The notes under the pieces: generated by a model
Database searches by the model: none
What the model saw: the letters and a program-made list of their open reading frames with translations, nothing else
What the model was told of the DNA's origin: nothing
In this document: positions 35,101 through 45,746 of the stretch, piece after piece
Position numbering within the stretch: the stretch's first letter is position 1
Layout: each line of letters starts with the position of its first letter
Made by a program: the position numbers and the translations under genes
Assembly (NCBI RefSeq): GCF_041154675.1
Contig: NZ_AP031322.1
Coordinates: 1,116,001-1,180,000 of the forward strand
DNA from: Sulfurisphaera javensis
GTDB lineage: Archaea; Thermoproteota; Thermoprotei_A; Sulfolobales; Sulfolobaceae
Length of the DNA stretch: 64,000 nucleotides
Direction of reading: 5' to 3'

Positions 35101-35811
35101 TTAAAAAACCTTTCCCTCCTTAATTATTCTTGCAACAATACGCTCTATAGGTTCATCCTCTTTCCCCATAGATCTTAATAAGGAGAAATCGCCTATCCAT
35201 CTAATTGTACCATTCGATATAATTAAAACCTTTGTAGCCAACCTATCAGCAACCGATAAAATATGAGTAGAAACTAAAAGCGTAGAATTAAGTCTACTAA
35301 ACAAATCAATCACTGTCTCTTGAGAAGGAATATCTAAGTAATTTAATGGCTCATCCAATAAGAGTAAACTAGGATTATGAAGAATCGCCATAGCTATTGC
35401 AAGCTTTTGCCTATTACCCCTCGAAAGAGTAGAAGCTTTATAGTTCATATATTGACGTAAATCCAACAAGTCAAGCAAATCATATATTTTACTTTCATCA
35501 ACATCCCTTAAAGAAGCAACAAATTTCAAGTTATCAATTACTGATAGGCCAGGGAATGGATCTGCGTCTTCTGGTAAGTAACCTAGAATCTTTCTTACTT
35601 CAGGGGAGGAAGGATCTTTATCCATTATTCTAACTTCTCCCTTATCTGGTTTTATCAATCCAGCAAGTATCTTTAACATTGTACTCTTTCCAGCACCATT
35701 AGGTCCTAACAATGCCCATTTTTCATTACATTCTATATTAAACGTTACATTGTAAAGTGCAATAACATTACCATATCTTTTTGTTAGGTCCTTTACAGAT
35801 ATACAAAACAT
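35101..35811 (-). CDS. ABC transporter ATP-binding protein
   Basis: A 236-residue ABC ATPase: Walker A GPNGAGKSTM, Q-loop GYLPEDADPFPG, signature LSRGNRQKLAIAM, Walker B LLLLDEPLNYLD and the switch His in VSTHILS. The GLSVIDNLKFVASL sequence after the Q-loop is typical of export-type or multidrug ATPases. No permease gene is next to it, so the partner must be elsewhere or lost. Confidence 0.92.
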   Translation of the reverse strand: MFCISVKDLTKRYGNVIALYNVTFNIECNEKWALLGPNGAGKSTMLKILAGLIKPDKGEVRIMDKDPSSPEVRKILGYLPEDADPFPGLSVIDNLKFVASLRDVDESKIYDLLDLLDLRQYMNYKASTLSRGNRQKLAIAMAILHNPSLLLLDEPLNYLDIPSQETVIDLFSRLNSTLLVSTHILSVADRLATKVLIISNGTIRWIGDFSLLRSMGKEDEPIERIVARIIKEGKVF

Positions 35812-36562
35812 AACTATAAAATGAGTAGTTTTACAATATAATATTAGCTAACGTTCTAAAAACTTCATAGTGTCATCTTTTAAGTATAAATTTAGAGCGA
35901 TTGAATGAAGAGAAAAAATCATAGAAATAAATTATACCTTTACTTATATAAGTATGCAAAATTTTTGACCGCGTAAACGCTATGTTAGTACTGATTAATC
36001 GTAAGTCAAAAATTAAGGAATAACTTAATCACTTAATGACTTTTTTCATGAGTTCATGAATTTTTAGATTATTTCTGTAGAAATAATTTAAAACTTTACG
36101 TGACTACCACAGTTCTCATATCTGTTATAGTTGTACATCATAGGTTCTCTATGATAAATTTTCTTCCCTTCTATTTTTATATGTCCTTAGTTACCTATAA
36201 CATCAAACAAAATTTTATCCAACCTCCAAATCATGTAACTAATGAATAAGTTACTTATTATATTCAGTAACTTGAAATAATCATAAGCCAGAAAAGAACT
36301 TAAAAGAACCTATAAACTTGCTCTAAACTCAAAGACCTTCTTTATCTCTGAATATTCTTGGGTATTATCATGCTGTTAAAAAATGTTTCCTTAATAACGA
36401 TTAAGTAATTTAACCATATAAATAAATCTCAGCGTAGAAGAATAAGGGATAGGGTTATGTATACTTAATAAAGAAGGATTGAGACAATAACACAACGTAT
36501 CACTGCACTAATACTTTAGATTGTTTATATAAAAGGAGGAGGGCCTTAATGCCGCCCTTATG
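35812..36562. other. AT-rich gap upstream of tRNA-Asp with a 29-base repeat
   Basis: No credible gene. It contains a copy (35943-35971) of a 29-base sequence, beginning CTTATATAAGTATGC and ending TTTTTGACCG, that recurs at 38959-38987. The rest is AT-rich and may include decayed sequence; nothing else could be identified. Confidence 0.55.
35943..35971 (+). repeat. 29-base interspersed repeat, copy 1
   Basis: Identical by eye to 38959-38987. It starts CTTATATAAG, a 10-base palindrome that also looks like a TATA box, and ends TTGACCG; a shared AACGCTATG follows within about 20 bases in both places. It could be a promoter carried by a duplicated unit. Confidence 0.65.
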
Positions 36563-36638
<76 letters not shown>

Positions 36639-36876
36639 ACTCTAGATATTCCACACTACTTTTTCTAGCCCGGTATTGCTGCATCTGCAACATATATATG
36701 CTTTGACTACCTTAAAAAGCTTACTGATTAGGTGATACGGCGTTATTGAAGTTGAATCTCATTGAATCTTATATACTTTGTATCCATTCTCCTACTGATT
36801 CATAACGTGAATTAGTTAGACTTAATAGTAGTCATTTCGATGAGCCTTTAGGTCATTGGTAATGCAGGAATGGTTT

Positions 36877-37338
36877 AAAACTTATCGGACTTACTAAGGA
36901 TATAAATCTTCATCTTTTATGCATCAAAGTAATTGTTCTCCAACCATTATTCTCCATCTCTTTCGCAGTAAAACCCGAGAGAGAAACTGACACATCTTGA
37001 ACTTCCCATTACCATTAAGGGATTTATCATTCACGTCTGGAGTAGGGGTATAAAAATTAAGAGTATCTAAAAATTCACGTCTTTGTGGAAACTGTTTTTG
37101 GCATCAATTAATAAGTTAGATTTTGCTTAAATTTCTCCTATATGTGGTCCTTTTCTAGGATACAAGTTCTTCAAACATTCCTCATACTTACTCATATTAA
37201 ATTTACTACAAATGTATTCACATTGTGCTTTAGCAGCTTCTCTTAATCCCTCATCATCTGGCGCACCTAAATGCCACTGCGTATAATAAGGCAAATTCTT
37301 AAGTCTTTCATAAACTTGATTAAAACAAGAATTAACAC
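36877..37338. repeat. Long duplicated segment, copy 1 (second copy 41233-41694)
   Basis: By eye these 462 bases are identical to 41233-41694 at a constant offset of 4356. They cover about 250 bases downstream of the paralogous genes and the last 212 bases of the coding regions. The noncoding part holds no gene. Identity across noncoding DNA implies recent duplication or gene conversion. Confidence 0.8.
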
Positions 37339-38767
37339 AGTTCTCATCAACCTCAATAGCCTGGCTTCTACAAATATGCAAAGCCTCAAACTCCTTCTCA
37401 CTAGCTTCAGACTTTACTAAATTATAAATATCATCAACAAATTTACTCAAATAATTATAACACTCATTATAATCTAAACAAGGATAACTATTACCATCAT
37501 ATATTCTATCTTCAATCTCATCAGCAATCTCCTCAGAATACTTCGAAAGTAAAATACCTAATATTACAGCAAAATTAACCATACTATTAATCAACTTATC
37601 ATCATACCCCAAATACATCTTAGCCCATTCAAATATATCTTGATAACTCCAAGAATTTGGTGGCGGAATAACAGATAAAAATGCTGAAGATTTTAACATA
37701 TCCTTACTAAGCTTAAGACGAGAAATAATATCATCAAAATTCTTCCCGGAAAGCTTAGCTAAATCATTTAACACATCATAAACATTAACGACATCAGTCA
37801 CAAAACCAGAAATTACTGGTGAACCACATTCATTTCCAGAAACATAAACAGGTGAACCAGTATAATAGGTGTCAAAGGAATCACCAGGGACACCTAAACC
37901 TATATAGTTATCGAGGGCACTAGACATAGAAGAGAAGTAAGTTTGTACGTTAAATAACTCAGTAAAATAGGGATATTTGGAAGATGCAGCAGCACTATCT
38001 ATGAGACATTCATTACAATAATAGTGACTTCTAGTACCTTTTGTTACTATTTCCGGGGTGTTTGCAAAAAGATTAATGAGTAAGGTTTTGTATGTTATTA
38101 TTGATGCTGAGTAAGGGTATTGTTGTACTGGGTTGACTGGGTTTACCCATTCTTGTTCCGCTCTTTCTGTTCCAACTAAAACTCCGATTTGTACTTCTTT
38201 TTTATTTATTCTTATTCCTAATATACTTTGTCTTATATTCTTGTTATAATTTAGTCTTCTTTCTGCCCCATATTGATATGCAGATACTTTGCCGGCTGCC
38301 CAATATTGTGATATTCCTCCAATATACACCATTATTGGGTTTCCTGATGGTGTAATTGTTCTGATTAATACTCCTTGTCTGATAAGCATTTTTACGGCTT
38401 CTTCAGCCTGATTTTGTGAGGAGATTATAGTATTGTAAGCTTCACTTGTAATAGTGTTAGATGAGGCTAATGCTGGTGCTACAGATTTTATGAAATTACT
38501 ATTACGATTATGATATTCTTGGTTTATTTTTTGTTGCATTTCACCATTACATTTTGTTTGGGTGTTTGCTTTCTGATTTTGTAATAAGTACATGAAGGGA
38601 AAACCTAATTGTGCTGTTGCTATTCCAATAACTGATATTACACCTATCAATTTTTTATTTATAAATCCAGAGAATTGAGTCTCGTTTTCATTATTTATTA
38701 TGCTTTCTACTGTTTCTTCATCGCCAGCTTCTTCTGCATAGACTAATTCTTTCTCTCGTGTAGACAT
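37127..38767 (-). CDS. Paralogous protein family of unknown function, copy 1
   Basis: About 546 residues from the ATG at 38767, chosen because it aligns with the starts of the other two copies; an in-frame start at 38839 adds an unmatched extension. The N-terminus is charged, then a hydrophobic segment (LIGVISVIGIATAQLGFPFMYLL) could be a membrane helix. A conserved core has MVYIGGISQYWAAGKVSAYQYGAERR and SPVYVSGNECGSP. The C-terminus is cysteine-rich and highly conserved (CVNSCFNQVYERLKNLPYY and CEYICSKFNMSKYEECLKN). Not recognised; a viral structural or secreted origin is a guess. It is the most diverged copy in the middle region. Confidence 0.75.
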   Translation of the reverse strand: MSTREKELVYAEEAGDEETVESIINNENETQFSGFINKKLIGVISVIGIATAQLGFPFMYLLQNQKANTQTKCNGEMQQKINQEYHNRNSNFIKSVAPALASSNTITSEAYNTIISSQNQAEEAVKMLIRQGVLIRTITPSGNPIMVYIGGISQYWAAGKVSAYQYGAERRLNYNKNIRQSILGIRINKKEVQIGVLVGTERAEQEWVNPVNPVQQYPYSASIITYKTLLINLFANTPEIVTKGTRSHYYCNECLIDSAAASSKYPYFTELFNVQTYFSSMSSALDNYIGLGVPGDSFDTYYTGSPVYVSGNECGSPVISGFVTDVVNVYDVLNDLAKLSGKNFDDIISRLKLSKDMLKSSAFLSVIPPPNSWSYQDIFEWAKMYLGYDDKLINSMVNFAVILGILLSKYSEEIADEIEDRIYDGNSYPCLDYNECYNYLSKFVDDIYNLVKSEASEKEFEALHICRSQAIEVDENCVNSCFNQVYERLKNLPYYTQWHLGAPDDEGLREAAKAQCEYICSKFNMSKYEECLKNLYPRKGPHIGEI

Positions 38768-38958
38768 AATTTGTTTTTTAAACTTGTTATACATAAACAT
38801 TTTCACAACATAAATTTTCGATAATATTAGTGTGCCCATAGCAATGTCATAAAGGTATTAATTATTTCTAGAATATTTTTGCAATTTAATTAGAATCTTT
38901 TCTTTCAATCTTCATATAGAGAGCATAAATATATTAATTTAGTGCCTAAGTAACGACG

Positions 38959-38987
38959 CTTATATAAGTATGCAAAATTTTTGACCG
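38959..38987 (+). repeat. 29-base interspersed repeat, copy 2
   Basis: Second copy of the sequence at 35943-35971, located between paralogue copies 1 and 2. A weaker relative occurs near 40890-40955. AACGCTATG follows at about 39003. Confidence 0.65.
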
Positions 38988-39065
38988 AAAGATTTATTAC
39001 TGAACGCTATGGACACAGTCATATGATATAGCGTTACTGACATTTAATAAGCTAAATCTCGCTTA

Positions 39066-40700
39066 TTAAACTTCTCCTATATGCGGTCCTTTTCTAGGAT
39101 ACAAGTTCTTCAAACATTCCTCATACTTACTCATATTAAATTTACTACAAATGTATTCACATTGTGCTTTAGCAGCTTCTCTTAATCCCTCATCATCTGG
39201 TGCACCTAAATGCATTTGTGTGTAAAATGGTAGATTCTTAAGTCTTTCATAAACTTGATTAAAACAAGAATTAACACAGTTCTCATCAACCTCAATAGCC
39301 TGACTTCTACAAATATGCAAAGCCTCCAACTCCTTCTCACCAGCTTCAGACTGAATTACATTATAAATATCATCAATAACCTTCTCCAAATACTTATAAC
39401 ACTCATCATAATTTAAACAAGGATAAGAAGAACCATCATACAAGTACTCCTCAATCTCATCAGCAATATCCTCCGTATATTTAGATAATAAAATCCCTAC
39501 AATAATGGCAAAATTAACCATTGAATTAATCATTTTCTCGTCATAACCTAAATATGTCATAGCCCAATTTATAATATCACCATAATTCCAAGAACGAGGA
39601 GGAGATAATAAAAAGAAAGCACCACTAGAATCAACATACTCTTTACCACCACTAGGTAAGATCTCACTAAGACTCTTACCACTCTCACTAGCTAAACTAC
39701 TCAAAACCTCTGCTAGATTACCAAGATCAATAACAAAACCACCTATCCTTGGAGAACCACACTTCTCGTCAGAAACATAAACTGGAGAACCACGATAATA
39801 ATCATCAAAAGGATTATCTGGAGAACCTAAACCCAAGAAAACATCAGAACTAGAATACCCAAAATAATAACCAAGATTAAACACCTCAACAAAATAAGGA
39901 ATTTTAGCTGATGTGGTATTAGCTACTGTTTCACAAAAATCACATTGATAATGGTATTTTCTACCAGCTGAAACTATTGGAGATATTGAAGAGAATTCAC
40001 TCTGTATGAATTGTTTATATGTTATTATTGATGCTGAGTATATGGTTTGTTGTATTGGGTTTATTGGGTTTATGTATTCTTGTTCTGCTCTTTCATGGCC
40101 AATTAGCATGCCTAGTTGTAACACTTTTCTATTTATTTTTTTGCCAGAGAGGTTTTTCCTTATTGTACCACTGTAGTTGAATCTTCTTTCTGCTCCATAT
40201 TGATAAACACTTACTTTTCCAGTAGCCCAGTCTGGTGATAATCCGCCTATATAAACCATAATTGGTTTACCTTGTGGAGTTATTGTTTTTATGAGGACTC
40301 CTTGTCTGAAGAGATCTTTTGTAGCTTCATAAGCAGGATTGCTTGAGTTTACGATAGCATTATATCCATTGCTTAGTATATCGTTTGTTGTTGCTATTGC
40401 TGGTGCGACAGATTTGATAAACTCTTTGTTTGCTGTCTTGTATTCTTGGTTTATGTTTTGTTGCATTTTGCCATTGCATTCTGTTTGTTCATTCATTTCT
40501 TGGTTGTTTGTTAGGTAGAGAAATGGGTGGCCTAATCTTGCAAAAGCTATTGCAGTATATACTAATGCGTTAAGCCATTCTTGGTTTATAAAATTATAAA
40601 ATTGTGTTTGATTTTGATAACGTAAAATACTTTTTGTTGTCTCAACATCACCTTGTTGTTCAGCATATTCTAATTGTTTTTGCCGTTGTTCGTAAGACAT
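39066..40700 (-). CDS. Paralogous protein family of unknown function, copy 2
   Basis: A 544-residue member of the tandem family, starting MSYEQRQKQLEYAEQQGDVE. It shares with copy 3 nearly the whole sequence, including a hydrophobic segment (LVYTAIAFARLGHPFLYL), MVYIGGLSPDWATGKVSVYQ, FCETVANTTS (a Cys pair with CDFC) and DVFLGLGSPDNPFDDYYRGSP. The last 90 residues match copies 1 and 3 almost exactly. No catalytic motif was recognised. The upstream region of about 40 bases is identical to that of copy 3 and ends TAAAATAGTCGTG next to the start, suggesting the same promoter. Confidence 0.75.
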   Translation of the reverse strand: MSYEQRQKQLEYAEQQGDVETTKSILRYQNQTQFYNFINQEWLNALVYTAIAFARLGHPFLYLTNNQEMNEQTECNGKMQQNINQEYKTANKEFIKSVAPAIATTNDILSNGYNAIVNSSNPAYEATKDLFRQGVLIKTITPQGKPIMVYIGGLSPDWATGKVSVYQYGAERRFNYSGTIRKNLSGKKINRKVLQLGMLIGHERAEQEYINPINPIQQTIYSASIITYKQFIQSEFSSISPIVSAGRKYHYQCDFCETVANTTSAKIPYFVEVFNLGYYFGYSSSDVFLGLGSPDNPFDDYYRGSPVYVSDEKCGSPRIGGFVIDLGNLAEVLSSLASESGKSLSEILPSGGKEYVDSSGAFFLLSPPRSWNYGDIINWAMTYLGYDEKMINSMVNFAIIVGILLSKYTEDIADEIEEYLYDGSSYPCLNYDECYKYLEKVIDDIYNVIQSEAGEKELEALHICRSQAIEVDENCVNSCFNQVYERLKNLPFYTQMHLGAPDDEGLREAAKAQCEYICSKFNMSKYEECLKNLYPRKGPHIGEV

Positions 40701-41232
40701 AATAAAATAGTCGTGTTATTCTTTATAAATTTAATCCAAATATTACTTGTGACTTTGATTGATTATATATGCTATTTCCAATAATTTCACATTCATTTTA
40801 CGAATTTCAACTTTTATTATAAGAATAAAATTAAAGAGTCTATAATATTTATTTAAAGAAAGCTTAAGAGTATATATTTGAATGTAAGTAGACTTATATA
40901 TTTCAATTTCTTAGATATAAGATTTTTAACCGAAATTAATTTGTGAATTTTATTATAGAATTATTAATGTTTGATTTAAAGAGCTGTATAAAGAAAGCAC
41001 TTAGTAAATACAGAAAGTCTTTAGACCAATACTCATGCTAGGTAATTATGCGCATTGATCAATCATGTACAAAGACTTTCCGGAAACAGTAGTTTTATTA
41101 AGTAAGCATAGCAAATGGGTTGCCGTTAAGGTATATATTATTGTAACTTTCTGAGTTATTTTGACATTAATCGTTAGTATTTCAGGAAAGTTTTAGACTA
41201 TCTTATGTTTTGAAGATATAGAGAGCAGGCTA
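40701..41232. other. Spacer between paralogues 2 and 3, with decayed coding remnant
   Basis: No intact gene. It is homologous over most of its length to the spacer at 43118-43640. At about 41070-41140 the plus-strand frame reads IMYKDFPETVVLLSKHSKWV, and the counterpart in the other spacer reads IMYMGVPETVALLSKHI; the same signature occurs in the island near 19870. These look like remnants of one gene duplicated with the array. Confidence 0.5.
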
Positions 41233-41482
41233 AAAACTTATCGGACTTACTAAGGATATAAATCTTCATCTTTTATGCATCAAAGTAATTGTTCTCCAAC
41301 CATTATTCTCCATCTCTTTCGCAGTAAAACCCGAGAGAGAAACTGACACATCTTGAACTTCCCATTACCATTAAGGGATTTATCATTCACGTCTGGAGTA
41401 GGGGTATAAAAATTAAGAGTATCTAAAAATTCACGTCTTTGTGGAAACTGTTTTTGGCATCAATTAATAAGTTAGATTTTGC

Positions 41483-43117
41483 TTAAATTTCTCCTATATG
41501 TGGTCCTTTTCTAGGATACAAGTTCTTCAAACATTCCTCATACTTACTCATATTAAATTTACTACAAATGTATTCACATTGTGCTTTAGCAGCTTCTCTT
41601 AATCCCTCATCATCTGGCGCACCTAAATGCCACTGCGTATAATAAGGCAAATTCTTAAGTCTTTCATAAACTTGATTAAAACAAGAATTAACACAAGAGT
41701 TATTAACTTCAATAGCTTGACTCCTACAAATACGCAAAGCCTCCAACTCCTTCTCACCAGCTTCAGACTGAATTACATTATAAATATCATCAATAACCTT
41801 CTCCAAATACTTATAACACTCATCATAATTTAAACAAGGATAAGAAGAACCATCATACAAGTACTCCTCAATCTCATCAGCAATATCCTCCGTATATTTA
41901 GATAATAAAATCCCTACAATAATGGCAAAATTAACCATTGAATTAATCATTTTCTCGTCATAACCTAAATATGTCATAGCCCAATTTATAATATCACCAT
42001 AATTCCAAGAACGAGGAGGAGATAATAAAAAGAAAGCACCACTAGAATCAACATACTCTTTACCACCACTAGGTAAGATATCGTTTAAACTCTTACCACT
42101 CTTACTAGCTAGATCATTTAAAATCTCTTCTAGATTACCAAGATCAATAACAAAACCACCTATCCTTGGAGAACCACAATTCTCATCAGAAACATAAACT
42201 GGAGAACCACGATAATAGTCATCAAAAGGATTATTAGGAGAACCTAAACCCAAGAAAACATCAGAACTAGGATATCCAAAATAATAACCAAGATTAAACA
42301 CCTCAGTAAAACAAGGAATTGTACCAGATGTAGTACTAGCTACTGATTTACAAAAATCACATTGATAATGATAACTTGCACCAGCTGAAACTATCGGAAC
42401 TGTTGAAGAGAGCAAATTCTGTATGAACTGTTTATATGTTATTATTGATGCTGAGTAAATGGTTTGTTGTATTGGGTTTACTGGGTTTATGAATTCTTGT
42501 TCTGCTCTTTCACGGCCAATTAGCATGCCTATTTGTAGTATTCTTTCATTTATCTTCTTACCAGCAATGTTTTTCCTTATTGTATCATTGTAGTCAAATC
42601 TTCTTTCTGCTCCATATTGATAAACACTTACTTTTCCAGTAGCCCAGTCTGGTGATAATCCGCCTATATAAACCATGATTGGTTTGCCTTGTGGAGTTAT
42701 TGTTTTTATGAGGACTCCTTGTCTGAAGAGATCTTTTGTAGCTTCATAAGCAGGATTGCTTGAGTTTACGATAGCATTATATCCATTGCTTAGTATATCG
42801 TTTGTTGTTGCTATTGCTGGTGCGACAGATTTGATAAACTCTTTGTTTGCTGCCTTGTATTCTTGGTTTATTTTTTGTTGCATTTCACCATTACATTTTG
42901 TTTGTTCATTCATTTCTTGGCTATTTGTTAGATAGAGAAATTGATGACCTAATCTCGCAAGGGCTATTGCGGTGTATACTAATGCGTTGAGCCATTCTTG
43001 GTTTATAAAGTTATAAAATTGTGTTTGATTTTGATAACGTAAAATGGTTTTTGTTGTCTCAACATCGCCTTGTAGTTCAGCATACTCTAATTGCTTTTGT
43101 TGTTGTTCGTAAGACAT
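41483..43117 (-). CDS. Paralogous protein family of unknown function, copy 3
   Basis: A 544-residue member starting MSYEQQQKQLEYAELQGDVE, closely similar to copy 2. The first 330 residues follow copy 2 with scattered changes, and the last 70 residues are identical at DNA level to copy 1 (the duplicated segment), so this gene looks like a mosaic. The hydrophobic segment, central glycine-rich motifs and C-terminal cysteines are retained. CVNSCFNQVY and CEYICSKF may form disulfides or a metal site; an extracellular or virion-like role would fit but is not shown. Confidence 0.75.
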   Translation of the reverse strand: MSYEQQQKQLEYAELQGDVETTKTILRYQNQTQFYNFINQEWLNALVYTAIALARLGHQFLYLTNSQEMNEQTKCNGEMQQKINQEYKAANKEFIKSVAPAIATTNDILSNGYNAIVNSSNPAYEATKDLFRQGVLIKTITPQGKPIMVYIGGLSPDWATGKVSVYQYGAERRFDYNDTIRKNIAGKKINERILQIGMLIGRERAEQEFINPVNPIQQTIYSASIITYKQFIQNLLSSTVPIVSAGASYHYQCDFCKSVASTTSGTIPCFTEVFNLGYYFGYPSSDVFLGLGSPNNPFDDYYRGSPVYVSDENCGSPRIGGFVIDLGNLEEILNDLASKSGKSLNDILPSGGKEYVDSSGAFFLLSPPRSWNYGDIINWAMTYLGYDEKMINSMVNFAIIVGILLSKYTEDIADEIEEYLYDGSSYPCLNYDECYKYLEKVIDDIYNVIQSEAGEKELEALRICRSQAIEVNNSCVNSCFNQVYERLKNLPYYTQWHLGAPDDEGLREAAKAQCEYICSKFNMSKYEECLKNLYPRKGPHIGEI

Positions 43118-43895
43118 AATAAAATAGTCGTGTTATTCTTTATAAATTTAATCTAAATATTACTTGTGATCTCGATGAATTATATATGCTATTTTTAGTA
43201 ATCTTACTTTTATTACATGAGATAAAATTAAAGAGTCTATAATATTTATTTTATTCATTGAAAGCTTAAGAGTACATATTTGAATGAATGTAAGATATTT
43301 CAATCTCTCAAATACAAGATTAAACATCAAATCAATTCATGAATTTTATTGTAGAATTATTAATGTTTAATTTAAAGAGGTAACAAAGAAAACTCTGATA
43401 AGTACAGAAAGTCTTTAAGCCAACACTCGTGCTAAGTAATTATGAGTATAGACCAATCATGTACATGGGCGTTCCAGAAACAGTAGCTTTATTAAGTAAG
43501 CATATCAGGTGTGTTGCTGTAAAGACTATTTCTATAGCTTTCTTAGTTATTTTGACATTAATCGATAGTATTTCAAGAATTTAGACCATCTTCTGTTTTG
43601 GCTATACTGAAAGCAGACTCAAAGCTTATCGGACCTAGCAGTATATGAAGCCTTTGTCTTAACTTTCATATTAAGATCAATGATACCTTAAATCAGCTTT
43701 GATAACATTTATGTAGTAACTCGATGATTTTATAGGAAGAGTGCTCAGGGAAGAAAAGTAATGCAAGTGAAGTTATCTCATAAATTACACGTTTAATCAA
43801 AACCTACCAATTGATAATTTAGTGAATATAATCACTGACACAAGTTGATATTCATTATGTATTTCAAAATTGTCTTTATTACGACTAGAGAGTAA
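43118..43895. other. Spacer between paralogue 3 and tRNA-Ser
   Basis: No intact gene. Positions up to about 43640 are homologous to the spacer at 40701-41232, including the decayed PETVALLSKH remnant at about 43470-43500. Homology to the duplicated segment starts (AAGCTTATCGGAC at about 43622) and then stops. The rest is AT-rich with nothing identifiable. Confidence 0.5.
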
Positions 43896-43980
43896 CGCCG
43901 GGGGCGGGATTTGAACCCGCGCGGGGAAGACCCCCAATGGCTCTCCAGGCCATCCCCTTAGTCCGCTCGGGCACCCCGGC
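43896..43980 (-). tRNA. tRNA-Ser (GGA)
   Basis: Class II tRNA of 85 bases on the minus strand: acceptor GCCGGGG/CCCCGGC with discriminator G, anticodon stem ATGGC/GCCAT with loop CTGGAGA (anticodon GGA), a long variable arm (GGGGGTCTTCCCC) and T arm GCGGG-TTCAAAT-CCCGC. It closes the variable region on the right and lies downstream of rps10. Confidence 0.95.
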
Positions 43981-44048
43981 AAATATTAGTTAAGTAAAAA
44001 CAAATTAAAAACATTTTCCTCTAATAAGCATATAATAAAAGTAGTAGA

Positions 44049-44357
44049 TTAAATTAATTCAATCTCAATATAGACATCATCTGGTACTCTTACTCTCATT
44101 AGTTGTCTCATTACTCTTTCATCTGAGGATATGTCTATAATCCTTTTATGTACTTTCATTTCCCAATGTTCCCACTTTTTCCTACCTTCACCATGAGGTA
44201 ATCTCATTACTGGAATTTCCATTCTACTTGTGGGTAATGGTATTGGACCGTTAATCTCAACACCAGTTTTTTGAGCTAAGGTCTTTATTTGTGATATAAC
44301 ATAATTTAAATTATCAATATTTGTACTCCAAAGTCTAATTCTTGCTTTGGTGGGCAT
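44049..44357 (-). CDS. rps10: 30S ribosomal protein S10 (uS10)
   Basis: About 102 residues starting [13 protein letters not shown], with [20 protein letters not shown] and the C-terminal [13 protein letters not shown] typical of archaeal S10. The ATG at 44357 is preferred over one at 44369 because the latter overlaps the GGTGATT ribosome site. S10 lies in the 30S head. It follows tuf by 27 bases, the conserved archaeal order. Confidence 0.96.
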   Translation of the reverse strand: MPTKARIRLWSTNIDNLNYVISQIKTLAQKTGVEINGPIPLPTSRMEIPVMRLPHGEGRKKWEHWEMKVHKRIIDISSDERVMRQLMRVRVPDDVYIEIELI

Positions 44358-44383
44358 AAAAATCACCATAATAAAAAATATTT

Positions 44384-45691
44384 TTATTTAATATCAACTT
44401 TCTTTGGTTTTACATCAATTACTACTCCTACACCTACTGTCTTGCCCATGTCTCTCATAGCGAATCTTCCTAATGCTGGGAACTCTCTGAATTTCTCAGC
44501 TACTAATTCTTTGATTGGTTTCATTTTAACTATAGCAGCATCACCGGCCTTTAAGAATTGAGGATTCTTTTCTGCTTCTTTACCAGTCTTTGGATCTATC
44601 TTAGATGTTAATTCTGTTATCCTACAAGCCACGCTTGCAGTGTGTATGTGAACTACTGGGGTATAACCAACACTAACAGCTGTTGGGTGCCATATAACTA
44701 TAATTTGTGCAGTTAATTCATCAGCTACTGTTGGTGGTGCGTTAACGCTACCAGCTACGTCTCCTCTCTTTATATCCTTCTTTTCAATACCTCTAACGTT
44801 AAAACCTATATTATCACCAGGCTCTGCTTTCTCAATCTTTGTGTGGTGGGTTTCAATTGATCTAACTTCTGCAACTTTACCTACTGGCATAAAGACAACT
44901 TTGTCACCTACCTTTAATACACCAGTTTCAACTCTACCTACTGGTACTACACCTACACCAGAAATTGAATACACTTCTTGTATTGGTATTCTTAATGGTT
45001 TGTCAACTGGTTTTGGAGGTATCTCTAATTGGTCTAAGTAGTCTTCTAATGTTGGACCATTGTACCATTTCATATTTTCTGATTTTTGTGTAATATTTTC
45101 TCCAGTTGGTGCAACTACTGGAACAAACTTTACTTTATTCATATCAAATCCAAAGCTCTTCATGAACTTTCCTACTTGATCTACAATTTCTTTGTACCTC
45201 TTTTCATCATATGGTGGATCTGTTAAATCCATCTTATTTACTGCAACTATTACTTGGTTAATTCCCATAGTCTTTGCTAAAATAATGTGCTCTCTGGTTT
45301 GTCCTTCAGCACTCATTCCAGCTTCATATTCACCTTTCTTTGCTGATACTACTAATATTGCAGCATCTGCTTGGCTTGCACCAGTAATCATATTCTTTAC
45401 GAAGTCCCTGTGACCAGGTGCATCAATAATTGTGAAGAAGTATTTCTTAGTTTCGAATCTCATGAAAGTTAGGTTTATTGTTACACCTCTTTCTCTTTCT
45501 TCCTTAAGCCTATCTAATAAGAATGCGTATTTTTCTGATTCTTTTCCTAGTTTTTTGGCAGCCTCTTCGGCCTCTTTTATAGTTTTCTCATCTAGAAAAC
45601 CTCTATCCATCAAAAGTCTTCCTACTAGAGTACTTTTACCATGGTCTACGTGCCCTATAACAATTAGATTTAGGTGAGGCTTTTGTGACAT
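44384..45691 (-). CDS. tuf: Translation elongation factor 1-alpha
   Basis: A 435-residue GTPase that brings aminoacyl-tRNA to the ribosome. G1 [16 protein letters not shown]2 region [12 protein letters not shown]3 DAPGHRDF, G4 NKMD and the domain 2-3 features [16 protein letters not shown] and [13 protein letters not shown]-type sequence (here [14 protein letters not shown]) are all present. Located between rps7 and rps10, as in other archaea. Confidence 0.98.
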   Translation of the reverse strand: MSQKPHLNLIVIGHVDHGKSTLVGRLLMDRGFLDEKTIKEAEEAAKKLGKESEKYAFLLDRLKEERERGVTINLTFMRFETKKYFFTIIDAPGHRDFVKNMITGASQADAAILVVSAKKGEYEAGMSAEGQTREHIILAKTMGINQVIVAVNKMDLTDPPYDEKRYKEIVDQVGKFMKSFGFDMNKVKFVPVVAPTGENITQKSENMKWYNGPTLEDYLDQLEIPPKPVDKPLRIPIQEVYSISGVGVVPVGRVETGVLKVGDKVVFMPVGKVAEVRSIETHHTKIEKAEPGDNIGFNVRGIEKKDIKRGDVAGSVNAPPTVADELTAQIIVIWHPTAVSVGYTPVVHIHTASVACRITELTSKIDPKTGKEAEKNPQFLKAGDAAIVKMKPIKELVAEKFREFPALGRFAMRDMGKTVGVGVVIDVKPKKVDIK

Positions 45692-45746
45692 CTTACTCCC
45701 TCTTTCACATAATTAACGAGGCAAGCATTAAAAGTTTAGCTATAAG

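Noticed and set aside
43797-43982. 61-codon minus-strand ORF over tRNA-Ser
   Set aside because: It is an open frame across the tRNA-Ser gene; its GC-rich part is the tRNA itself.
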